Part shown: positions 50,585-59,833 of the stretch, piece by piece
How positions within the stretch are numbered: the first letter of the stretch is position 1
Layout of the letters: the number at the start of each line of letters is the position of its first letter
DNA from: Maricaulis sp034659015
GTDB taxonomy: Bacteria > Pseudomonadota > Alphaproteobacteria > Caulobacterales > Maricaulaceae
Direction of reading: 5' to 3'
NCBI GenBank assembly: GCA_034659015.1
Contig: JAYEGL010000014.1
Coordinates: 62,001 to 126,000, forward strand
Length of the DNA: 64,000 bases
The notes under the pieces: model-generated
Databases searched by the model: none
Seen by the model: only the letters and a program-made list of their open reading frames with translations
Told to the model about the DNA's origin: nothing
Position numbers and translations under genes: made by a program

Positions 50585-51972
50585 GGCCGGATGGATTGCA
50601 GCACGTACTGGCCGCCACGATTGATCTGGAAGCGGATCGGCCCGCCGGAATGGCCGTCCACGATCTCGCGGATATCGGCGATGGTTTCCACGCGGGTGAA
50701 TTCCACCTCCTCGATGACATCGCCCGGGCGGACCTTTCCGGCGGCATCGCTGGTGTCGTCGACCTCGATGATCAGCACGCCTTCGGCATCCGGGTCCACG
50801 CGGTAGCGCCGGCGCGCCGGGGCATCCAGCACGGCCAGGGTCATGCCCAGGATCTCGTTGCCATCGGACCGGGACGGGTCGACGACGCCATTGTCCGCGC
50901 CGCCGGACGCTTCTTCGGTCTCCGCGCCGTCCTGTTCCAGCTCGCCGACCGTCACGTCCAGACTCATGCGCGCATCGTGGCGGATGATCTCGACCTCGAC
51001 CTCGCGGCCGATCGCGCTTTCCGCGACCATGCGCGGGAAGCTGCGGCTGTCGCGCACGCGCTCGCCGTCGAACGTCAGGACAAGGTCGCCCTGCTGCAGC
51101 CCCGCAGCCTCGGCCGGCCCGTCCTCCTCGACGCGCGAGACGATCGCGCCATAGGGCGTCTCCAGGCCGAAGCTCTCGGCCAGTTCAGGGGTGACCCGCA
51201 GCACGCTCACGCCGAGCCAGCCGCGGCGCGTCTCGCCGAACTCGATCAGCTGGTCGACCACGCGCGTGGCGAGATTGGACGGGATCGACAGGGAAATGCC
51301 CACGCTGGCGCCGGTCGGCGACAGGATCAGCGTGTTCACGCCGATCACATTGCCGGCCATGTCGAAGAGCGGTCCGCCGGAATTGCCCGTATTGATGGCC
51401 ACATCGGTCTGGATGTAGTCGTCGTACTGGCCGCCGGCATCGCGCCCGCGCGCCGAGACCACGCCGGCCGTCAGCGTGCCGCCGAGGCCGAAGGGATTGC
51501 CGATCGCGATCACCCAGTCGCCGACGCGCGCGGTGTCGCTGTCGCCGAAATCGACATGGGGCAGCGGTTCGTTCGCCTCGAGGCGCAACACGGCCAGATC
51601 GGTCACCGGGTCGATACCCACGACTTCCGCGGGGAAGACACGGCCGTCCTGCAGGGCGACCTCTACCTCGTCGGCACCGTCGATGACGTGATTATTGGTC
51701 ACCACCAGGCCTTCGGAATCGATGATGAAACCCGAGCCGAGCGAATTGGCGATGCGCGGTGCATCGCCGAAAATGTCATTGAAGCGTTCCAGGGGCGAGC
51801 CTTCGGGAAATTCCGGCAGGCCCTCGCCGCTGTCGAGCCGCTGGGCGGCGGAAATGTTCACCACGGCCGGCGACAGGCGTTCGGCCAGATCGGCAAACCC
51901 GTCGGGCGCCGGATGGGCCAGCACGCCCGGCGCGACTGCAAGGATCAGGAGGAGAGCAAGAAAACGCCGCAT
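50581..51972 (-). CDS. DegP/HtrA-type periplasmic serine protease with two PDZ domains
   Basis: Envelope quality-control protease. 463 residues: signal peptide (to VLAHP, ~20), trypsin-like domain with catalytic triad H95 (TNNHVIDGA), D125 (DPVTDLAVLR) and S198 (TGNSGGPLF), PDZ1 around RRGWLGVSVLRVTPELAESFGLETPYGAIVSRVEEDGPAEAAGLQQGDLVLTF, and a C-terminal PDZ2 with EVDDTSDAAGKVRPGDVIEEV. The linker between them contains an acidic stretch (EEASGGADNG). It is co-oriented with miaA (overlap 4 bp) and with DUF2065-hflC-hflK upstream, a common arrangement; 120 bp lie between it and DUF2065. Confidence 0.93.
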   Translation of the reverse strand: MRRFLALLLILAVAPGVLAHPAPDGFADLAERLSPAVVNISAAQRLDSGEGLPEFPEGSPLERFNDIFGDAPRIANSLGSGFIIDSEGLVVTNNHVIDGADEVEVALQDGRVFPAEVVGIDPVTDLAVLRLEANEPLPHVDFGDSDTARVGDWVIAIGNPFGLGGTLTAGVVSARGRDAGGQYDDYIQTDVAINTGNSGGPLFDMAGNVIGVNTLILSPTGASVGISLSIPSNLATRVVDQLIEFGETRRGWLGVSVLRVTPELAESFGLETPYGAIVSRVEEDGPAEAAGLQQGDLVLTFDGERVRDSRSFPRMVAESAIGREVEVEIIRHDARMSLDVTVGELEQDGAETEEASGGADNGVVDPSRSDGNEILGMTLAVLDAPARRRYRVDPDAEGVLIIEVDDTSDAAGKVRPGDVIEEVEFTRVETIADIREIVDGHSGGPIRFQINRGGQYVLQSIRP

Positions 51973-52092
51973 CGCAAAGAGCCGTTCGACAGGGGGAAAC
52001 GCAAAAACAGGTTAACGTGAATACCGCTTCGCCGCCCCTTGCCGCAACCGCAGTGATGCAGGCCGCACCCGTTAAGGTCGCGCAATGTCACG

Positions 52093-52281
52093 TCAGCGCA
52101 CCGCCAGTGCGACCAGGGCGACGCCGAGACACAAGGCCGTGAGCCCGGCCAGCCGAAGCTGGTCCGGGCCCATTTCACCGATACGTGCGATCATGTCCTT
52201 CATGGCACCGGGCGCTAGGGCATAGACCGCGCCTTCAAGCGCGATCGCCACCCCGATCCCGGCCAGCAGGATCGTCCACAC
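52093..52281 (-). CDS. DUF2065 small membrane protein
   Basis: 62 residues, GTG start directly after the hflC stop (no gap). Two TM helices: TILLAGIGVAIALEGAVYALAPGAMKDMIARIGEMGPDQLRLAGLTALCLGVALVALAV, with the family pattern ALEG-x-x-Y-x-L-x-P and RLxGL. It is commonly found next to hflK/hflC in proteobacteria. Function unknown; perhaps an accessory to the HflKC membrane complex. Confidence 0.85.
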   Translation of the reverse strand: MWTILLAGIGVAIALEGAVYALAPGAMKDMIARIGEMGPDQLRLAGLTALCLGVALVALAVR

Positions 52282-53160
52282 TTACTGGCCGGCTTCGTCG
52301 CGGAAATACTCGAAGAATTCCGAGTCCGGCGGGATCACGATCGGCGTGCCTTCGCCGAGCGCATTCTCATAGGCCTGCATGGAGCGGTAGAAGGCGAAGA
52401 ATTCCGGGTCGCGATTGTAGGCTTCCGCATAGATCGCATTCCGCTGGGCATCGCCCTCACCGCGGATCCGTTCGGCATCGGCACGCGCCTCGGCCCGGAT
52501 GATCGTGGCCTGACGGTCAGCATTGGCGCGGATTTCCGTGGCCTGCTGCTCGCCCTCGGCGCGGATCCGCGCGGCTTCCTGCTCGCGCTCGGAACGCATG
52601 CGCTGGAAGACGCGCTCGGCGATCTGCTGGGGCAGGTCGGCCCGCAGGATACGCACATCGATGATCTCGATACCGAAATTGCCGTTCGCCACCTGGGCTT
52701 CCACGGCCTGCTGGACCCGGTCCATCAGGGCGGCACGCTGCCCGGAGATCACGTCGGAAGACGGGATGGAGGCGATCACGCCGCGCAGGCTGTCATCCAT
52801 GATCTGCTGCAGGCGCACGCGGGCGCCCCGCTCGTCGCGGAAAGTCTGGTAGAAGCGCAGCGGATCGGAAATCCGGTAACGCAGGAAGGCATCCACCACC
52901 AGGCGGACCTGGTCGGAGGCCTGGATTTCCTCGGCGTCGAGGTCGAGCTCGATATTGCGCTTGTCGAAGATCAGCACGTCCATGACGAAGGGCAGCTTGA
53001 AGTGAAGGCCCGGGTCCGGATCGGATTCCTCGTTGACCGCATCGACGGGTTCGCCGAGGCGCAGCACCAGCGCCTGCTCGGTTTCGCTGACGGTGTAGAT
53101 GCTCTGGAGACCGACGAAGAGAGCGGCGACCAGGACAATGATTCCCAGAGTGCGGATCAT
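52282..53160 (-). CDS. hflC: HflC, SPFH-domain regulator of FtsH protease
   Basis: Membrane protein that with HflK forms a large cage around FtsH and limits its activity. 292 residues: single N-terminal TM (TLGIIVLVAALFVGLQSIYTVSETEQALVLRLGEPV), SPFH domain (LHFKLPFVMDVLIFDKRNIELDLDAEEIQASDQVRLVVDAFLRYRISDPLRFYQ), then a long Glu/Arg/Ala coiled coil (RMRSEREQEAARIRAEGEQQATEIRANADRQATIIRAEARADAERIRGEGDAQRNAIYAEAYNRDPEFFAFYRSMQAYE). It overlaps hflK by 4 bp. Confidence 0.95.
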   Translation of the reverse strand: MIRTLGIIVLVAALFVGLQSIYTVSETEQALVLRLGEPVDAVNEESDPDPGLHFKLPFVMDVLIFDKRNIELDLDAEEIQASDQVRLVVDAFLRYRISDPLRFYQTFRDERGARVRLQQIMDDSLRGVIASIPSSDVISGQRAALMDRVQQAVEAQVANGNFGIEIIDVRILRADLPQQIAERVFQRMRSEREQEAARIRAEGEQQATEIRANADRQATIIRAEARADAERIRGEGDAQRNAIYAEAYNRDPEFFAFYRSMQAYENALGEGTPIVIPPDSEFFEYFRDEAGQ

Positions 53161-54308
53161 TGGTTGCCTCCTTGCGAGCGCGTGCGGTTCTGACCGAGTT
53201 CGTTGAGCGGCAGGTAGGGCACGGCCCCGGCCTGACCGTCGAGGATGGTGATGTCGGACCGGCCGATCACGAGTTCGAGGGTTTCCAGATACATGCGGCG
53301 GCGCGTCACGTCGGGCGCCTGGGCATATTCGTCATAGATCGAGATGAAGCGCTCGGCATCGCCGCGGGCCTGGGCGATCACGGAGTCCCGATAGGCCTGG
53401 GCAGCCTGGGTGAGCTGGGCCGCTTCACCGCGCGCCGCCGGGATCACGCTGTTGGCGTGGGCGGTGGCGTTGAGCCGGGCGCGCTCGGCATCCTGCTCGG
53501 CCACGTCGACATCGCGGAAGGCCTCGATGACGCGTTCCGGCGGCTGGGCGTTACGCAGGTTGACCTGCAGCACCTCGATGCCGGCCTCGTATTCGTCGAG
53601 GGTCGACTGGAGGAGCTCGCGGGCACGGACGGAGACCTCGGACCGGCCATCGGTGATGATGAATTGCAGGTCCGATGTCCCGACGACTTCCCGCATCGCA
53701 CTTTCCGCCACGGCGCGGACCGCGCCCTGGGGATCGCGCACATTGAAGAGATAGTCGCGCACACCGTCCGGATAGGACAGGTCGACGCGCCACTGCACCG
53801 AGAAATCGAGATCGACGATGTTCTCGTCGCGGGTCAGCATCTGGCCTTCCGAGCCCTGCCCGATCTCGATCGTGTTGGTGGTCGTCACTTCCGGCAGCGT
53901 CACCGTCTCGATCGGCGTGGGCAGCTTGAAGTGGAAGCCCGGCGAGGAGGTGCGCGAATATTCGCCGAAGCGCAGCACGACACCGGCCTGCTGGGGACCG
54001 ACCTGGTACCAGCCGCTGCCCGGCATCACGAACCACACCACGGCGATGATCAGCAGGATAAAGCCGAAACCGAAGGCGCTGGCGCCGCCGCCCTTCTTGC
54101 CACCGCCGCCGCCATTGCCGCCGCCGCGTCCGCCGAACAGGCCACGCAGCTTGCGCTGCATGTCACGGACAACCTCGTCGAGGTCGGGGCCGTCATCGCC
54201 ACCGCCGCCGCCCTGGGGGCGGCGCCCCCACGGATTCTGGTTGTTGTTTCCTCCGCCGGAGCCCCAAGGGCCTCCGCCGCTTCCACCCTGATTGTCGTTC
54301 CACGGCAT
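53157..54308 (-). CDS. hflK: HflK, SPFH-domain regulator of FtsH protease
   Basis: Partner of HflC. 383 residues: MPWNDNQGGSGGGPWG-type Gly/Asn-rich disordered start (typical of HflK), TM near ~75-95 (GFGFILLIIAVVWFVMPGSGWYQVGPQQAGVVLRFGEY), SPFH domain with LPTPIETVTLPEVTTTNTIEIG and VDLDFSVQWRVDLSYPDGVRDYLFNVRDPQGAVRAVAESAMREVVG, and coiled coil (AEQDAERARLNATAHANSVIPAARGEAAQLTQAAQAYRDSVIAQARGDAERF). The ATG at 54308 begins the MPWN motif; the longer start at 54389 is not supported. The gap to folA is 112 bp. Confidence 0.95.
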   Translation of the reverse strand: MPWNDNQGGSGGGPWGSGGGNNNQNPWGRRPQGGGGGDDGPDLDEVVRDMQRKLRGLFGGRGGGNGGGGGKKGGGASAFGFGFILLIIAVVWFVMPGSGWYQVGPQQAGVVLRFGEYSRTSSPGFHFKLPTPIETVTLPEVTTTNTIEIGQGSEGQMLTRDENIVDLDFSVQWRVDLSYPDGVRDYLFNVRDPQGAVRAVAESAMREVVGTSDLQFIITDGRSEVSVRARELLQSTLDEYEAGIEVLQVNLRNAQPPERVIEAFRDVDVAEQDAERARLNATAHANSVIPAARGEAAQLTQAAQAYRDSVIAQARGDAERFISIYDEYAQAPDVTRRRMYLETLELVIGRSDITILDGQAGAVPYLPLNELGQNRTRSQGGNQ

Positions 54309-54420
54309 GGGCTGGATCGATCCTCTTTTCTGGTCTGCCCCTACATGAACGCATGCGCGCTCAGGTTCAAGGGCGAGCAAGGGGGACACGCAGACTCAGC
54401 GTCCCCTGTTTTCGTCTGAA

Positions 54421-54945
54421 TCAAGTACGGTCGAGACACCGGAAGACGAAGGCATGGTCGTCCCCCTCGCCCGCGTCGAAAGCGTCGCGGCGGACCTCCG
54501 TCCAGGCCGCGCCGTCGATTTCGGGAAAGCGCACCTCGCCGTCCGGCTCGGCCTCGACCTCGGTGAGATAGAGCCGGTCGGCCAGGCCGAGCGTGGCCGC
54601 GTAGATCTGCGCGCCGCCGATGATGCAGACCTCGCCGACCCGGTCCTCATTGGCCCGGGCGAAGGCTGCGGACAGCGCGTCGCCGAGATCGCCCACTACC
54701 ATCGCATCGCCGGCCGCATAGCCGGCCTGGCGCGTCACGACGATGTTGAGCCGGCCGGGCAGCGGCCGGCGCGGCAGGCTTTCCCAGGTCTTGCGGCCCA
54801 TGATCACGGGCTTGCCGCGCGTGGTCTCCTTGAAGAGTTTCAGATCGGACGACAGCCGCCAGGGCAGATCCCCGTCGGCGCCGATCACGCCGTTGCGGCC
54901 ACGCGCCGCGACCAGGCAGATTTTCGGAACGATGGTGGCGCTCAT
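54421..54945 (-). CDS. folA: Dihydrofolate reductase
   Basis: Reduces dihydrofolate to tetrahydrofolate with NADPH. 174 residues. ICLVAARGRNGVIGADGDLPWRLSSDLKLFKETTRGKPVIMGRKTWESLPRRPLPGRLNIVVTR is the canonical DHFR N-terminal half; EVCIIGGAQIYAATLGLADRLYLTEVEAEPDGEVRFPEI follows. The start at 54945 overlaps the MazG-like gene by 4 bp. Together with thyA it restores the folate cycle after dTMP synthesis. Confidence 0.95.
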   Translation of the reverse strand: MSATIVPKICLVAARGRNGVIGADGDLPWRLSSDLKLFKETTRGKPVIMGRKTWESLPRRPLPGRLNIVVTRQAGYAAGDAMVVGDLGDALSAAFARANEDRVGEVCIIGGAQIYAATLGLADRLYLTEVEAEPDGEVRFPEIDGAAWTEVRRDAFDAGEGDDHAFVFRCLDRT

Positions 54946-55262
54946 GCAGATACCGGTTTGTCCAGCCAGCTCAGCCATTTCTCCGCCACGGCCGCGTCCA
55001 GGTCGATCCCCTCGTCGCGGGCCAGCAGCAGAAGCATGCCCAGCGCATCGGCCATTTCCCGGCGCAGCGCCTCGCGGGCCTTGTCGTCGGCCGGCCGGCG
55101 CGAGCGGCCCGAGGCGTCGAGATAGGCCTGGGTGAGCTCGCCCATCTCCTCCTGCAGTTTCAGCAGGTGCCAGTCGCCGGACCGGTCGATGCCGTAATGG
55201 CCGGCATAGATGTCCGACACCTGGGCGATGCGCGCGCCGAGATCGGTGAGCGGGCCGCTCAT
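54942..55262 (-). CDS. MazG-like nucleotide pyrophosphohydrolase
   Basis: All-alpha NTP pyrophosphatase of the MazG/dCTPase-like type. 106 residues. Metal ligands fit KLQEEMGELTQAYLDASGRSR (EExxE) and REMADALGMLLLLARDEGIDLDAAV (ExxD). It would hydrolyse an (d)NTP to NMP, possibly dUTP or a noncanonical nucleotide. Placement between thyA and folA suggests a house-cleaning or dUMP-supply role linked to thymidylate. It overlaps folA by 4 bp and lies 9 bp after thyA. Confidence 0.78.
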   Translation of the reverse strand: MSGPLTDLGARIAQVSDIYAGHYGIDRSGDWHLLKLQEEMGELTQAYLDASGRSRRPADDKAREALRREMADALGMLLLLARDEGIDLDAAVAEKWLSWLDKPVSA

Positions 55263-55271
55263 ACCGCGCCC

Positions 55272-56138
<867 letters not shown>

Positions 56139-56454
56139 GGCAATTCTCCCGCAATCGGTGCGCCTGCAATGATTCGCTGCGCACCAGTCTAACGGGAAGT
56201 CGCTGGCCGGGGAGTCGCGCCGCAGCGGCGAGCGGGGGAAAACCGGCCAGGAACCAAGTGTTCCCGACAGATGCAGACCGGTCGTCCTGGACGGGACCGG
56301 TTTCGGGTGTTCTGGCCGGTCCGGGGCGGCCTGCGGACAGCGTTGTGGCAGGAGTGACGGACGCTTCGCCGATACGCGCTTGCCAAGCCATCGTGTTGCG
56401 ATAGCCTACCGGCCGGAACAATCGGGGAACACCCTGCACAGAAGGAGTATCGAC
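56139..56454. other. Intergenic region between divergent thyA and VOC genes (316 bp)
   Basis: No convincing gene, tRNA or terminator. A 65-codon minus-strand open frame (56189-56386) looks like chance in GC-rich DNA. It probably contains the divergent promoters of thyA and the VOC gene; a GAAGGAG Shine-Dalgarno at about 56441 belongs to the latter. Several short CCGG-rich inverted words occur but none is terminator-like. Confidence 0.6.
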
Positions 56455-56823
56455 ATGCTGGGCTACGTAACCATGGGGACCAATGATCTGCCCCGCGCGG
56501 CGGCTTTCTACGACAAGCTCTGCGCCGAATTCGGCGCCGGCCGGTTCATGGAGGAAGACACCTTCATTGCCTGGGCCACGCCGGACGGCGGCTGCGGCAT
56601 TGCCCTGACCCAGCCCTTCGACGGCCAGGCGGCCACGGTGGGCAATGGCGTCATGGCCGCCTTCCAGGCCAAGGACCGCGAACAGGTGGACAGGGTCTAC
56701 AAACTGGCCATCGAACTGGGCGCCCAGGACGAGGGCGAGGCCGGTCCGCGCGGCGACAGCGGCTTCTATGCCGGCTATTTCCGCGACCCGGACGGCAACA
56801 AGCTGAATGTGTTCTGCATGTAA
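56455..56823 (+). CDS. VOC-superfamily (glyoxalase-like) protein
   Basis: 122 residues with the VOC paired beta-alpha-beta-beta-beta modules. It opens MLGYVTMGTNDLPRAAAFYDKLCAEFGAGRFME (the classic VOC start) and ends DSGFYAGYFRDPDGNKLNVFCM. Metal-binding positions appear reduced relative to glyoxalase I, so substrate and activity are open. The ATG at 56455 has GAAGGAG upstream; a start at 56380 is unsupported. Confidence 0.88.
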   Translation: MLGYVTMGTNDLPRAAAFYDKLCAEFGAGRFMEEDTFIAWATPDGGCGIALTQPFDGQAATVGNGVMAAFQAKDREQVDRVYKLAIELGAQDEGEAGPRGDSGFYAGYFRDPDGNKLNVFCM

Positions 56824-56880
56824 CCCTGACCGGGCAGAGCCGGGGCATGGCAGTCGTGGCCGCCATGCCCCGGGACCCCG

Positions 56881-58653
56881 TCAGTAGCCGATGGCGGCGC
56901 CGTCCTTCCGCATTTCCGAGGCGGCGTGATAGACGCCGGTCTCCGGATCACGCCAGATCGCCTGATAGCCGCCGAAACCGCCATCGCTCTCGCCGAGAAC
57001 ATGCCCGCGGGCTTCAAGCTCGGCCCGAACCGCGTCCGGCACGCCGTTCTCCAGGTGCAGAATACCGACGGTATCGGCCTCGCCCACCGGATCGGTCGGT
57101 TCCGTGGAACCGTCATGGCGCCAGCGCGCCGCATCGCCGGCTTCCTGAACGTTGAGCCCGAAATCGATCATGTTCACGAGCACGTTCACATGGCCCTGCG
57201 GCTGCATGGCGCCGCCCATCAGACCGAAGCTGAGAACCGCATCCTCGCCCCGGGTGACCATGGCCGGGATGATGGTGTGGAAGGGGCGTTTGCCCGGCGC
57301 GTAGACGTTCGGATGCCCGGGCTCCAGCGAGAAGAGCTGGCCCCGGTTCTGCAGCATGAAACCGAGCCCGTCCGGCACGAGGCCGGACCCCATGCCGCGA
57401 TAGTTCGACTGGATCAGCGAAACCATCATGCCGTCTGCATCGGCGACGGTGAGGTACGTCGTGTCGCCATCCTCCAGGATCGCCGGATCGCCCGGACCGA
57501 CGCGCGCCATGGCCTGCTCCATGGAAATCAGCGCGCGGCGCTCCTCGGCATAGGCGTCGGAGACCAGCGCCTCGACGGGCGCCTCGTAGAAGTCCGGGTC
57601 GGCGTAGTAGCGGGCCCGGTCCTCGAAGGCGAGGCGCTTGGCTTCCACCATCAGGTGCAGCGCATCGGCACTCATGAAGCCCATCGAGGCCAGGTCGTAG
57701 CCTTCCAGGATCTGCAGCATCTGCAGCGCGGCGATACCCTGGCCCTGGGGCGGCAGCTCCCAGACATCGTAACCGCGGTAGTTCACCGAGACCGGATCCA
57801 CCCATTCGGACCGGTGCGCCGCGAAATCCTCGTAGCGCAGCGTGCCGCCGATACGCTGCATGTAGGCGTCGATGGTGCGGGCGATGTCGCCTTCATAGAA
57901 GGCGTCACGGCCACCTTCGGCCAGCTGGCGCAGCGTGTTGGCCAGATCCGGATTGCGGAAGATCTCGCCCTCGCGCGGCGTGTCGCCATCGGCGGTCAGA
58001 TAGGTTGCCCGCGCATTGTCGAATTCCTCGATCATGTCCGCGTCCAGCGCCGGCTGAAAACGTTCGAAATTCATCTGCCAGTAGAAGGCGATCGTCTCGG
58101 TCAGCGGGAACCCGTTCTCGGCGTAATCGATTGCCGGAGCGAGGATCTCGTCCATCGGAAGCCGGCCGAAGCGCTCGTGCAGGGTGAACCAGCCATCGAC
58201 CGTGCCCGGCACGGACACCGGCAGCGACCCGCCGGGCGGAATGCCGCCCCACGCCTCGGCCCGTTCCAGCATCTCCTCATAGCTCACCCCCATGGGCGAG
58301 CGCCCGGACCCGTTGAGCCCGTAGACCTGGCGCGTTTCCGGATCCCAGAGAATGACGAAGATATCGCCGCCAATCCCGTTGCCGGTCGGCTCCATCAGCC
58401 CGATGGCCGCATTCGCAGCGATGGCGGCATCGACGGCATTGCCGCCGGATTTCAGGATATCGATCGCGACCTGGGAGGCGAGCGGCTGCGCCGTGGCGGC
58501 CATGCCATGTTGCGCGATGACGGGCGAGCGGGTCGCGAAATGACCGCCGGAGACGCGGTCGCCGGGATAGTGGGTCGACGGTTGCGCATGGGCGGCGTCG
58601 AAAGCGGGAAAGATCATGAGAGCGAGGACAGTGCAGAGAAGATGTTTCATCAT
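56881..58653 (-). CDS. Gamma-glutamyltransferase
   Basis: N-terminal-nucleophile hydrolase that moves or hydrolyses the gamma-glutamyl group of glutathione, exported to the periplasm. 590 residues: signal peptide (to AHAQP, ~24), then MAATAQPLASQVAIDILKSGGNAVDAAIAANAAIGLMEPTGNGIGGDIFVILWD. The autoprocessing Thr is T398 in GDTTYLTVADADGMMVSLIQSNYRGMGSGL; the C-terminal subunit has GLMGGAMQPQGHVNVLVNMIDFGLNVQEAGDAARWRHDGS. It starts at ATG 58653 or 58650; other in-frame ATGs upstream are less likely. Likely role: glutathione breakdown or amino-acid supply. Confidence 0.92.
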   Translation of the reverse strand: MMKHLLCTVLALMIFPAFDAAHAQPSTHYPGDRVSGGHFATRSPVIAQHGMAATAQPLASQVAIDILKSGGNAVDAAIAANAAIGLMEPTGNGIGGDIFVILWDPETRQVYGLNGSGRSPMGVSYEEMLERAEAWGGIPPGGSLPVSVPGTVDGWFTLHERFGRLPMDEILAPAIDYAENGFPLTETIAFYWQMNFERFQPALDADMIEEFDNARATYLTADGDTPREGEIFRNPDLANTLRQLAEGGRDAFYEGDIARTIDAYMQRIGGTLRYEDFAAHRSEWVDPVSVNYRGYDVWELPPQGQGIAALQMLQILEGYDLASMGFMSADALHLMVEAKRLAFEDRARYYADPDFYEAPVEALVSDAYAEERRALISMEQAMARVGPGDPAILEDGDTTYLTVADADGMMVSLIQSNYRGMGSGLVPDGLGFMLQNRGQLFSLEPGHPNVYAPGKRPFHTIIPAMVTRGEDAVLSFGLMGGAMQPQGHVNVLVNMIDFGLNVQEAGDAARWRHDGSTEPTDPVGEADTVGILHLENGVPDAVRAELEARGHVLGESDGGFGGYQAIWRDPETGVYHAASEMRKDGAAIGY

Positions 58654-58716
58654 GCCGGCCATCAAAGCGCGTCCGGCCCGCAGTGCCAAGGCCGAACCGG
58701 TCCTGCCGTCCGGACG

Positions 58717-58769
58717 GTGTTTCAGGGCCGTGTTTCAGGGCCGTGTTTCGGGGCCGTGTTTCCGGAGCC
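58717..58769. repeat. 13-bp tandem repeat upstream of ssrA
   Basis: GTGTTTCAGGGCC occurs twice exactly (58717-58742), once with one change (GTGTTTCGGGGCC, 58743-58755) and once degenerate (58756-58769). It lies between the start of the gamma-glutamyltransferase gene and the ssrA promoter, 26 bp before the -35. Slippage product or protein-binding array; no known motif. Confidence 0.75.
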
Positions 58770-58794
58770 GGCCGGCCGCCGCCGCAACGCCCCC

Positions 58795-58823
58795 TTCAAC
58801 TCGCCACAATTCATGCCTATATT
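58795..58823 (+). promoter_or_regulatory. Predicted ssrA promoter
   Basis: TTCAAC (58795-58800), a 17-bp spacer, then TATATT (58818-58823). Transcription would begin near 58829, just before the GTCGG/CCGAC hairpin of the acceptor piece. Confidence 0.5.
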
Positions 58824-58828
58824 CCCGG

Positions 58829-59165
58829 CTGTCGGCTTGCCGACTATGGCGATAAACGCGCTCGTAATAACCGGACCGGACCCGGGGGCAGTACCCGGCG
58901 GCTCCACCATAACCTTCCCCGCACCACCTTCAGCAAGTGGCCGGGCTGGCATGGGGCCGAAACAGGATCGACGGACGGGTAAAGGGGATTGCTTTCGCCC
59001 GGGTGAGGCCCGTTACAGGCTCGTTATGAAAGTTGCCAACGACAACTTTGCTGAAGAGGTCGCTCTCGCTGCGTAATGCAGCGCGGGTAATCTCGCACTG
59101 AACTCCTGGACCCTTTAGCCGGTCCAGGCGGGGCTCGGGGGCGCCTGGCAACAGAAGCCCCCACT
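58829..59165 (+). ncRNA. ssrA: tmRNA, circularly permuted two-piece type
   Basis: Rescue RNA for stalled ribosomes. The gene order is permuted: the acceptor piece comes first, ending CGGCTCC-A-CCA at 58899-58909, with a T-arm stem CCGGG/CCCGG and loop GGCAGTA before it. An intervening segment (58910-58952) is removed. The coding piece starts GGGGCCG at 58953, which pairs with CGGCTCC over seven pairs and includes a G3-U wobble, the alanine identity signal for AlaRS. The tag reading frame ends ANDNFAEEVALAA-stop (59035-59076). A G/C-rich stem (GGGGGC at 59137, GCCCCC at 59157) lies near the 3' end. Exact ends are estimated. Confidence 0.9.
59035..59076 (+). other. ssrA peptide-tag reading frame
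   Basis: Codons for ANDNFAEEVALAA followed by TAA. The likely resume codon is GCC at 59035. It closely matches the Caulobacter-type tag ANDNFAEEFAVAA; the C-terminal LAA directs ClpXP degradation and the middle residues suit SspB binding. Confidence 0.9.
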
Positions 59166-59268
59166 TTCCCTCACCTTGCGCCCATGCCTTGCCATGCTGA
59201 AAAAACGGCATGATTAGTCACCCATTCACCACACCGTCCGCCATCTGCAGTCGAACCGCCGATATGCG

Positions 59269-59296
59269 TTGACCTTGCCCGGCCTTGGAGTACCCT
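59269..59296 (+). promoter_or_regulatory. Predicted sspB promoter
   Basis: TTGACC (59269-59274), 16-bp spacer, then TACCCT (59291-59296), 27 bp before the sspB ATG. Moderate match to a housekeeping promoter. Confidence 0.4.
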
Positions 59297-59323
59297 CAAA
59301 GGTGGAGATCGGGGGAATAGGAC

Positions 59324-59833
59324 ATGGCTAAAGACCTGATGCGCTACGACTTAATGGCGCAGGACGCGCTGCGGGGCGTGGTCCGTCAGGCTCTGCGCAA
59401 GGCGGCCGGACCGGAAGGTCTGCCCGGACAGCATCATTTCTACATAACCTTCCGCACCACGGCGCCGGGCGTGGATATCGATCCCAGCCTGCTGGAAAAA
59501 TATCCCGAAGAGATGACGATCGTACTGGAACACCAGTTCTGGGACCTCGACATCACCGAGACCGGGTTCGAGGTCACGCTGAAATTCTCCGGCGTGCCGA
59601 AATACCTGAAAATGCCCTATTCCGCGATTTCGCGCTTCCACGATCCCAGCGTCGGTTTCCACCTGCAGTTCGAGCAGGAAAGCACGGCGGACGAGAGCGA
59701 GGCCGCGCCCGCCACGGAAACGCCGAAGGCGGCGGCCGGCGGCAAGTCCAAGGCGTCTGCCGGCGACAAGAAGAAGCCCGTATCGGGCGACGGGGCCGAA
59801 GTCGTCTCGCTCGACAGCTTCCGCAAGAAGTAA
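59324..59833 (+). CDS. sspB: ClpXP adaptor SspB, alphaproteobacterial type
   Basis: Delivers ssrA-tagged proteins to ClpXP. 169 residues. The N-terminal ~115 residues form the tag-binding fold (RYDLMAQDALRGVVRQALRKAAGPEGLPGQHHFYITFRTTAPGVDIDPSLLEKYPEEMTIVLEHQFWDL ... FSGVPKYLKMPYSAISRFHDPSVGFHLQFE), which matches the SspB-alpha subgroup. An Ala/Lys/Glu-rich linker follows and the ClpX-binding tail is EVVSLDSFRKK. It lies 158 bp after ssrA, the gene for the tag it recognises. The stop overlaps the next ATG (TAATG). Confidence 0.92.
   Translation: MAKDLMRYDLMAQDALRGVVRQALRKAAGPEGLPGQHHFYITFRTTAPGVDIDPSLLEKYPEEMTIVLEHQFWDLDITETGFEVTLKFSGVPKYLKMPYSAISRFHDPSVGFHLQFEQESTADESEAAPATETPKAAAGGKSKASAGDKKKPVSGDGAEVVSLDSFRKK

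Noticed and set aside
56926..59076. Plus-strand open frame running from inside the gamma-glutamyltransferase gene through ssrA
   Set aside because: Antisense to a clear enzyme gene; its last residues merely coincide with the tmRNA tag frame, which is translated only on tagged ribosomes.
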